8,269 nt of DNA, from assembly GCA_028718045.1 (NCBI GenBank), contig JAQUMQ010000052.1, forward strand, positions 1 through 8,269. The letters run 5' to 3'. Below the pieces are notes generated by a model. It searched no databases, was not told where the DNA came from, and worked only from the letters and a program-made list of their open reading frames with translations. Of the stretch, positions 1 through 5,571 are shown piece after piece. The DNA is from Actinomycetota bacterium. GTDB lineage: Bacteria; Actinomycetota; Humimicrobiia; Humimicrobiales; Humimicrobiaceae. Position numbers and translations under genes: made by a program. Each line of letters starts with the position of its first letter. Within the stretch, counting starts at the first letter, position 1.

Positions 1-274
1 ATTGTCTCTGTCAAATTCGTTATCTTTATCAAATGTATAGAATTTATCAACCTCAAAGAGCACAGCATCGGAGTCAGGCAGCAATAACTACTTGTCAATA
101 ATACCAAATATACGCATCATTTTATTTCTGACATTGTCATTTTTTTCTTAATTGGGTAAAGTTTTCCAGCATTCTGCAGTTGGCAATATCTTTTCTTGTG
201 GCAAAAATTATTAAGCTAACCTTTTTATAATTAACCGTTTTTTTATCTATAATTAAATATAGATTAAATAAATT
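1..274 (-). pseudogene. Decayed gene fragment, frameshifted and stopped, runs off left edge
   Basis: One minus-strand frame is open from 274 down to 140 and closes with TGA at 137-139. Its translation is protein-like, including VSLIIFATRKDIANCRMLEN, and the only Met codon is at 170-172. A second frame, open from 147, continues with residues such as NKMMRIFGIIDK, meets a TAG at 88-90, and then continues with LLLPDSDAVLFEVDKFYTF to the window edge. The two frames overlap inside a run of seven T at 140-146 (A on the coding strand), a natural place for a one-base slip. Joining them needs one frameshift and one stop read through, which suggests a broken gene. I do not recognise the family. Chance open reading in AT-rich DNA is possible, but the composition after the TAG (Asp, Glu, Phe, Lys-rich) looks real. 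Confidence 0.3.
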
Positions 275-375
275 TTATAGGTTGAAATATAAAATTTATT
301 TTGTTTTTTAAAATAATTGCTTTTAACATCAACATCATTGCCAAGCATGGAAGTATAACCGATATAATAAAGTTA

Positions 376-538
376 TTATCCATCCATAGCGATGCTATGA
401 CATACTCGTTTGGTATTCAGATCTGGTTTGAGGCTTTTAATGATATGTCTTCTTCTTAACCATGTAAGACAATTTCTCTTAGACAATCTATCCAGCACAC
501 CGGTTACTTTTAGATAACTCCCCAATACTTAACTGCAT
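376..538 (-). pseudogene. Decayed small gene, possibly a helix-turn-helix regulator
   Basis: A minus-strand ATG at 536-538 starts a frame reading MQLSIGELSK and then closes early. Switching frame at the AAAA run near 508-511 continues as VTGVLDRLSKRN, then LTWLRRRHIIKS, and ends with TAA at 376-378. IGELSK followed by TGV resembles the start of MerR-type regulators (consensus-like IGELAKxTGV), but the following residues do not give the expected RxxRYY helix, so the assignment is weak. No good ribosome binding site precedes the ATG. It is either a degraded regulator or transposon gene, or coincidence. Confidence 0.22.
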
Positions 539-572
539 ATTTAGTCGTGACAACTTTCTAATTTTAACAGGA

Positions 573-584
573 AGGTTTAAACCT
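573..584. repeat. 12-base perfect palindrome (aggtttaaacct)
   Basis: The sequence aggtttaaacct is its own reverse complement. It lies 81 bases beyond the stop codon of the UroD-like gene, in non-coding DNA. It could be an operator-like dyad for a dimeric regulator, but no promoter is evident beside it and such palindromes arise by chance in AT-rich DNA. Confidence 0.3.
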
Positions 585-664
585 CTGGGTGGGAATGACA
601 TCTTTTTTGCAACTTGTTTTATCCCCGCTCATTTAAAATTATTTTATTGTTATCATCTACCTCG

Positions 665-1765
665 CTATAAATATCTCCCATAATTATGCACCGTTTCTAT
701 CATGGTTAAAAAATTTTCAGGAGGAATGGCAGAAGTTATGCTATGACTGGATGCAGCAATATACCTCCCTCCATACATTAGTTTTTCCAAATGCTTTTTT
801 GTATCATCTTTTACATCTTTAAGAGTTCCGAAGGCAAGAACACCCGCAATGTCTATGTTTCCCATAAGTGCAATTTTGTTTCCCCATTTTTCTTTTACTT
901 TATATATATCCATACCATAAGGTTCAATTGGATTCAAACATTTAAAGCCCATGTCAATCAAGGTAGGTATAAGTTCGTATAATGTCCCGTCGCTATGAAA
1001 TATAATGGGAATTCCTTTTTGTTTTGCCGGTTCGATTACTTTTTTCATTCTGGGTACCCAAAGCTTCAAAAAAAGATCTGGCCGAATCATTAACCCATTT
1101 CTGAAAGCCACATCATCGCCTATATATAACATATCTATGGGATAATCGCACAGAAATTCCACTATGCGTCTATTATAATCAGCGGAAACATCTAATAAAT
1201 ACTCAACGAAAGGAAGGTCATCGTAAAGCAAAAGCATAAAATTTTCAAATCCTAATGTAAACTGATATATAGCTTGAAAAATCATTCCAGTGATTGCAAA
1301 AAGACCTATGGGGCTATCTTTTACCGCTCGGATATAATTTTCTAAATGAGGTTTTAAATAATCAATATGTAAATCAAAAGCTTTATCCGGCTCAATATAC
1401 ATTTTTTTTATATCTGCTTCATTTTTACAGTTTTTGATGAAAGGTCCTGTTGCTGCCTTCTCTTTACTAAGTTTAGATAACGAAACCGAATTACCTGTTT
1501 CGTTATATGGCAAATAGGGGTATCCATAAAAATTAATACCGATAAAATCCTGTCCAATCTTTTTGACAATCTTTATATAATCAAATGGATCTATCGGAGG
1601 CAACTCGAAAGTTCCCTTTGATTTTCTACCCAATATATAACTGGTAACATTTCTTTCTATGAATATCTCAAAATTAGGCACCCTATCAGGTATTTTTCCT
1701 TTAATGACCGATAGAAAACGGTTTTTATCTGAATTCTTATACGTCATCATAATATTTAGTTCCAT
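665..1765 (-). CDS. Uroporphyrinogen decarboxylase (UroD)-like / MtaA-CmuA-type family protein
   Basis: A 366-residue protein of the UroD superfamily, a TIM-barrel family that includes heme-pathway decarboxylases and corrinoid methyltransferases such as MtaA and CmuA. It has the usual N-terminal RFLSVIKGKIPDRVP (residues 16-30), GDD at 216-218, a FHSDG motif at 256-260, LNPIEPYGMDI at 277-287, MGNID at 301-305 and a C-terminal SSHSITSAIPPEN at 339-351. Its length is normal for the family. The MtaA zinc pattern HxC is replaced by H257-S-D, so true MtaA activity cannot be assumed, and a heme role is unlikely because no heme genes are nearby. The start is uncertain. The ATG at 1763-1765 has no good ribosome binding site, and Met6 or Met7 (1745-1750) are also possible. 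It lies 92 bases after the ABC transporter on the same strand, so it may be co-transcribed, but its link to the peptide system is unproven. It probably acts on a methylated or carboxylated small substrate. Confidence 0.85.
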   Translation of the reverse strand: MELNIMMTYKNSDKNRFLSVIKGKIPDRVPNFEIFIERNVTSYILGRKSKGTFELPPIDPFDYIKIVKKIGQDFIGINFYGYPYLPYNETGNSVSLSKLSKEKAATGPFIKNCKNEADIKKMYIEPDKAFDLHIDYLKPHLENYIRAVKDSPIGLFAITGMIFQAIYQFTLGFENFMLLLYDDLPFVEYLLDVSADYNRRIVEFLCDYPIDMLYIGDDVAFRNGLMIRPDLFLKLWVPRMKKVIEPAKQKGIPIIFHSDGTLYELIPTLIDMGFKCLNPIEPYGMDIYKVKEKWGNKIALMGNIDIAGVLAFGTLKDVKDDTKKHLEKLMYGGRYIAASSHSITSAIPPENFLTMIETVHNYGRYL

Positions 1766-1857
1766 TCATAACAGTTTTTTTAAAATTTTCCATAAATTTA
1801 CTTTACGAAAATCAACTACCTGTTTTGGGGGGATCCGATATAAAAAGTTAAATCATA

Positions 1858-3675
1858 TCAGAGCTGCTGCGAATAATTCTTAGACATAAAAACCCTATCC
1901 GCAGAAGAATTGCTAGAGTTTCCACAAATTTGTGCATTAAATAATTTTTGATATATATCATTATTTTTTTGCAAAGTTTTGCTGTTTCCATCTCCAACAA
2001 TTTTTCCATTGTCTAACACTAAAATTCTATCGGCCCTCATAATAGTAGACAATCTGTGTGCAATAATAATAATAGTTTTTCGACCTCTTTTTAGAGACTC
2101 CAAAGCATCATGCAACATATACTCTGATTCCGCATCTAAAGTAGAGGTAGCTTCATCTAAAATTATAATTGATGGATTCTTTAAAAAAAGGCGTGCAATG
2201 CTTAACCTTTGACGTTCTCCTCCGGAAAGGCAAACTCCTCGTTCTCCAACAACTGTCTCATACCCATCTTGCAGACTAACAATGTAATCATGCAATTGCG
2301 CAAGTTTAGCAGCTTGAATTACTGCATTATCAGATGCAGATGGATTTCCATAAAGTATATTCTTGCGAATGCTTGTGCTGAATATAAAAGGATCCTGAGA
2401 TACCAAACCGATACATGAACGTAAACTATGTAAAGTCAAATCTTTGATATTGATTCCATCGATAAAAATATCTCCATACTTGGTTTCATAAAATCTGAGT
2501 ATTAAACTCACTAAAGATGTTTTACCTTCCCCGCTTTTTCCAACAATTGCAACTGTAGTATAAGGCTCTATCTTAAAAGATACATCATTAAGAATATTTA
2601 TATCCTCGTTTTCATACCAAAAGAATACATTTTTAAACTCAATTTCACCTCCTGCATTAGACAACGAAAGCCTGCCGTCATCATATTCCGGCTGTGTCTT
2701 TAGTATTTCAGTAATTCTATCTGCAGAAACCACAGCGGTTTGAACTCTGCTATAGAAGTTGGCTAATTGTTGAGCAGGATTAAATAAGAATGTTAAATAC
2801 GTGCTAAAAGCAATTAAACCACCGATAGAAAATCGACCTGAAATCACTTCAAATCCCCCATATCCCAAAGTGCACACCCATGCAAGACCTACAGTTATCT
2901 GAGCAAGATTTCCCCATATAGCAACTAAGATATTGCGTTTGAATATCAACTCTACTAAATGCATGAATCTTTGTGAAATCCTTTGATTTTCATATTTTTC
3001 TCTTAAAAAAGCTTTTACCAGGTTAATGCCAGAAATACTCTCCTGGACACTCTCAAATACTCTGGCATTTTCTTCTTGTACTGTCCTGCTAATTCCACGA
3101 AACCGTTTACCATTGCAAAAAATAAATACACTATAAACTACTAAAAAAACGAGTACAATGAGTGTCAATTTCCATTGAAGAAATAAAAGAGCAATCATAC
3201 CAGCAAAAAAAGCAAGCATGTCCTGAGCCGACAAAGCAAAACTACCAATTGTTAATGCTACAACTTCACTATCTGAGAATAGTCTGGATGTTAAATAGCC
3301 TGATTCCTTGTTTTTAAAAAAGGAGAGCGGTAGGCATTCAAGATGTGAAAATAATTTTTTTTTGATATCCAAACTTACCCTTCGACTTACTTTCTCTAAA
3401 AAATAATTACGGGCTATACTTAAAATTGGAGTTAGAATAACTAACATTGTCAAAATACAAATAATAATATATAGATATGAAATCGATTTTCCACCTAAGG
3501 CATTGTCAATAAAATACCTCATAACGAAAGGTAAGCTGATTTGAACAATAGTAGATATTATTAAAAAGATGATTCCCCTGGCAAAATCTAATTTGCCATG
3601 CTTTTCTAATCTTAATAAAGATAAGAGAGATGAGGAAAGAAAACTTCTAATGTTACTGATTATCTTAAAAAACAT
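1858..3675 (-). CDS. ABC transporter, fused permease/ATPase (peptide exporter type)
   Basis: A 605-residue half-transporter of the MsbA/LmrA-like exporter class, expected to work as a membrane homodimer. The N-terminal half is a six-helix permease (hydrophobic segments near 32-56, 66-88, 145-165, 168-187, 250-272 and 282-300), followed by a nucleotide-binding domain from about 345. All ATPase motifs are intact: Walker A GKSGEGKTS (379-387), Q-loop SQDPF (426-430), signature LSGGERQR (483-490), Walker B IIILDEAT (503-510), D-loop STLD (511-514) and H-loop His540. There is no C39 peptidase domain at the N terminus, so unlike many bacteriocin exporters it cannot cleave a leader itself. The C-terminal tail after residue 582 is Ser/Asn-rich and not typical. 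It directly follows the 51-residue peptide gene (136-base gap), which suggests it exports the modified peptide or gives immunity to it. Lipid or drug export remains possible from sequence alone. Confidence 0.93.
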   Translation of the reverse strand: MFFKIISNIRSFLSSSLLSLLRLEKHGKLDFARGIIFLIISTIVQISLPFVMRYFIDNALGGKSISYLYIIICILTMLVILTPILSIARNYFLEKVSRRVSLDIKKKLFSHLECLPLSFFKNKESGYLTSRLFSDSEVVALTIGSFALSAQDMLAFFAGMIALLFLQWKLTLIVLVFLVVYSVFIFCNGKRFRGISRTVQEENARVFESVQESISGINLVKAFLREKYENQRISQRFMHLVELIFKRNILVAIWGNLAQITVGLAWVCTLGYGGFEVISGRFSIGGLIAFSTYLTFLFNPAQQLANFYSRVQTAVVSADRITEILKTQPEYDDGRLSLSNAGGEIEFKNVFFWYENEDINILNDVSFKIEPYTTVAIVGKSGEGKTSLVSLILRFYETKYGDIFIDGINIKDLTLHSLRSCIGLVSQDPFIFSTSIRKNILYGNPSASDNAVIQAAKLAQLHDYIVSLQDGYETVVGERGVCLSGGERQRLSIARLFLKNPSIIILDEATSTLDAESEYMLHDALESLKRGRKTIIIIAHRLSTIMRADRILVLDNGKIVGDGNSKTLQKNNDIYQKLFNAQICGNSSNSSADRVFMSKNYSQQL

Positions 3676-3686
3676 TGTCTTAATAG

Positions 3687-3692
3687 CCTCCT
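3687..3692 (-). promoter_or_regulatory. Ribosome binding site of the ABC transporter
   Basis: AGGAGG on the minus strand, 11 bases before the ATG at 3673-3675. It supports that start and shows the exporter is translated independently of the upstream peptide gene. Confidence 0.7.
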
Positions 3693-3811
3693 AACTCCAA
3701 TCCAAATAATTTATAATCGACGCTTCATAGCTAATCTTATAAATAAAAATACGTCTTGCAGCGATTCATCATCGACATAGCTACTTTTTTTCAATATATG
3801 CTTATCTCACA

Positions 3812-3967
3812 TTATCCCGGCGGCAAATGAGGAGGCGGCGGCAGCACTACAATGGTTCCATCCCAAGGGTGCATCAAAAAAACTTCATATGTAAAGTCAC
3901 AGCAGGTACATGTCTTATCAAAAGTAAGCTGGAACTTTGGTTCATTGATTTGTTGCATATGTATCAT
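3812..3967 (-). CDS. Putative RiPP precursor peptide, 51 residues, Cys- and Pro-rich
   Basis: A very short gene between the second radical SAM enzyme and the ABC exporter, on the same strand. A textbook ribosome binding site sits 6 bases before its ATG, much better placed than for the second in-frame Met at residue 4. The N-terminal part is polar and leader-like (MIHMQQINEPKFQLTF). Then come Cys20-Thr-Cys22-Cys23-Asp24, a stretch with Phe25, Tyr27, Glu28 and Phe30, His33-Pro-Trp35-Asp-Gly37, and a Pro-rich tail LPPPPHLPPG (42-51) before TAA. There is no double-glycine cleavage site, signal peptide or membrane segment. Position and size fit the substrate of the two maturases. Cys20 to Asp24 matches the CX3D spacing that PapB-type enzymes crosslink in ranthipeptides, and Trp35 could take part in a cyclophane, but both ideas are inferences. 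The tail is coded by GC-rich CCG/CCT repeats in AT-rich surroundings. I do not recognise the family. A small metal-binding protein is the main alternative. Confidence 0.8.
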   Translation of the reverse strand: MIHMQQINEPKFQLTFDKTCTCCDFTYEVFLMHPWDGTIVVLPPPPHLPPG

Positions 3968-3973
3968 TATATT

Positions 3974-3982
3974 CACCTCCTT
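3974..3982 (-). promoter_or_regulatory. Strong ribosome binding site of the precursor peptide
   Basis: AAGGAGGTG on the minus strand, fully complementary to the anti-Shine-Dalgarno end of 16S rRNA. It ends 6 bases before the ATG at 3965-3967. It is the strongest such site in the window, as expected for a peptide needed in excess over its modifying enzymes, and it selects the first of two in-frame Met codons. Confidence 0.85.
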
Positions 3983-3999
3983 CCAAATTTCATGAATCG

Positions 4000-5466
4000 C
4001 TACAAGATGTTTGAAGACATATCTAAATCTTCCACAAGTTTCACCATTAGCTCTGGTTTCGTGTTTTTAATTTTATCGTATAACCAAATAATTCGTTTTA
4101 TATTATGTTTGAAAATATCACATTTCCATTCTATTGGATGAGAGTCATTCTTGTTCACAAATATTTGTTCGCTCGGACAGCCTCCGCCACAAAAATATCT
4201 TGACCAGCATGAATGACAAGGATCTTTTTTTTCAACTGGTCTTGGGAATGTTTCAGTTCTCTTGTTTTCATCTATACCGGTGAATACAGAACCTATACAA
4301 TAGTTTTTCTCGGCAATTATACGTTGACAAGGAAATATGTCTCCTTTAGTGGTTACGACATTGATAATCCTTCCCATACCACATGGATAATGTTTTTGAA
4401 CACCGTCAATAATCATTTTCAAGCCATGCAATAAAAACTTAAATTTACATGATTCTCCCATTAAAATCTTTTCAGCATAAATTTTAACTAAATTATCGAA
4501 GCCCTTTTTATATAAATTCACGGAATTTTTTTCAAAAGTGCATTCCTTTATTATATGCGGCCAGGTAAAAACCGGCTCACCATAAACATATCTAAAGCCT
4601 AAAGATTCCAAATAAGGAAGTATTTTAGTGAGATCAGGTTCCAATGCCGTAACAGTTGCTCTGGCTCCTAAATCCGCTATTAGATTTCCACATTGCCAAC
4701 GCAGAATCATGCTTTTTATATTTTCTACTATAACATCATGAGATCCTTTGCCATTTTGAAATTTACGCCATTTATCATGAATAAAACCAGGGCCATCAAT
4801 GCTTATTAATGTCTTAAAACGATTTTCCATTAGAAAAGAAGTAATCTCATCTGTACAAATAGTACCGTTTGTGGTAATTGAAAAGTACACTTTCTTTCCT
4901 GTTTTCAAAGATTTTTTCTTACTGTAATAAACTATTTTTTTTAGCAATCTAAAATTAAGCAGCGGTTCGCCACCGAAAAAAATAAGAGCAACTGGTGTGT
5001 TATTAGTATTTTTAAATACCAAATCAACGGCAGCTTTAGCTACGTTCCATGACATAAAACTATGATTACCACCATAGGTACCTTGTTCACTAAAACAATA
5101 TTCGCATTTAAGGTTGCAGTTGCTTGCTAGCATCAGCATTAAAGAAGTTACATCGAAGTGGTTTGAAGCCTTTTGATATTTCTCCCATGGTTCAGGATGC
5201 TTTTTGCCAATCATATCTTGGTTTCTAAGTTCACTAATCACCTCTCTTATTTTCTCTTTATCATGTTTGTCTCTTAATTCCTTTATTACAGCTTCTTCGC
5301 TTCCTAATCCGCTCAATTTCTCAATTACCATCCTTGTCAGATTATCTATCCGAAATATTCGAGAGGTGGGGATTTGGAGTAAAAAATTATTTGAATCGAC
5401 TGAAAAAACATGCAACTCGTCGACTCCTGGTATTTCATTCAACATCTTGGTTATAGGTTTACCCAT
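4000..5466 (-). CDS. Radical SAM/SPASM peptide maturase (second copy)
   Basis: A 488-residue radical SAM enzyme with a SPASM domain, the architecture of RiPP maturases such as SCIFF, QhpD and PapB types. Residues 1-90 form an N-terminal domain with LHVFSVDSNNFLLQ and PTSRIF (33-38) that resembles the peptide-binding region of these enzymes. The core has CxxxCxxC at Cys117, Cys121 and Cys124, which binds the catalytic [4Fe-4S] cluster and SAM, then FFGGEP (163-168) and TTNGT (198-202). The SPASM part has Cys362, Cys380, Cys417, Cys420, Cys426, Cys430 and Cys449, matching the Cx2Cx5Cx3C pattern and enough for two auxiliary clusters. It starts after GAGGAGGG, 6 bases upstream. It probably forms a thioether or C-C bond in the peptide encoded 32 bases downstream. 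A closely similar paralogue precedes it. The subfamily and chemistry cannot be fixed from sequence. Confidence 0.93.
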   Translation of the reverse strand: MGKPITKMLNEIPGVDELHVFSVDSNNFLLQIPTSRIFRIDNLTRMVIEKLSGLGSEEAVIKELRDKHDKEKIREVISELRNQDMIGKKHPEPWEKYQKASNHFDVTSLMLMLASNCNLKCEYCFSEQGTYGGNHSFMSWNVAKAAVDLVFKNTNNTPVALIFFGGEPLLNFRLLKKIVYYSKKKSLKTGKKVYFSITTNGTICTDEITSFLMENRFKTLISIDGPGFIHDKWRKFQNGKGSHDVIVENIKSMILRWQCGNLIADLGARATVTALEPDLTKILPYLESLGFRYVYGEPVFTWPHIIKECTFEKNSVNLYKKGFDNLVKIYAEKILMGESCKFKFLLHGLKMIIDGVQKHYPCGMGRIINVVTTKGDIFPCQRIIAEKNYCIGSVFTGIDENKRTETFPRPVEKKDPCHSCWSRYFCGGGCPSEQIFVNKNDSHPIEWKCDIFKHNIKRIIWLYDKIKNTKPELMVKLVEDLDMSSNIL

Positions 5467-5472
5467 TTATAT

Positions 5473-5480
5473 CCCTCCTC
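5473..5480 (-). promoter_or_regulatory. Ribosome binding site of the second radical SAM gene
   Basis: GAGGAGGG on the minus strand, 6 bases before the ATG at 5464-5466. It fixes that start and adds the residues MGKPITK ahead of the MLNE that aligns with the paralogue's first residues. Confidence 0.7.
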
Positions 5481-5571
5481 TATATATATCGAGATTATGA
5501 TTTTTTTATATGTCGCTAATCTAAATATATAAGAAATTGTTTAAAATATATTTATAAATTAATTAATACAA

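Larger units (their letters stand above)
1..664. other. Gene-poor AT-rich flank with decayed coding fragments
   Basis: No intact gene is visible here on either strand. Two minus-strand stretches (1-274 and 376-538) read as protein-like only if frameshifts or stops are bridged, and are listed separately. The rest is AT-rich and shows no tRNA, rRNA, CRISPR or convincing terminator. A weak AT hairpin sits at 245-264, with 7-base arms (atctata/tatagat) and a 6-base loop. A 12-base palindrome sits at 573-584. I see no strong hairpin followed by a T-run just past the end of the UroD-like gene at 665, so where that transcript ends is unclear. Confidence 0.5.

Noticed and set aside
791..982. Plus-strand open frame inside the UroD-like gene
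   Set aside because: It is antisense to conserved family motifs and has no ribosome binding site.
1733..1790. Minus-strand 18-codon frame (MENFKKTVMNGTKYYDDV) overlapping the UroD-like start
   Set aside because: It has no ribosome binding site and overlaps the UroD gene in another frame. Probably chance.
3733..3778. Minus-strand 13-codon frame (MSMMNRCKTYFYL) between peptide and exporter, considered as a second precursor
   Set aside because: It has no ribosome binding site before any of its Met codons, is very short, and lacks resemblance to the 51-residue peptide.
3827..4141. Plus-strand open frame of 104 codons across the peptide gene
   Set aside because: It is antisense to the peptide and the end of the second maturase, has no good ribosome binding site, and its translation looks like the reverse of coding sequence.
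5204..5500. Plus-strand open frame of 98 codons
   Set aside because: It lies opposite the start of the second maturase, whose motifs are unmistakable, and it has no recognisable protein features.
5467..5571. Possible promoter in the AT-rich gap between the maturases (TTGTAT, 17 bases, TATTTT)
   Set aside because: The -10 match is poor, and in DNA this AT-rich such pairs occur everywhere. The genes may simply be co-transcribed.
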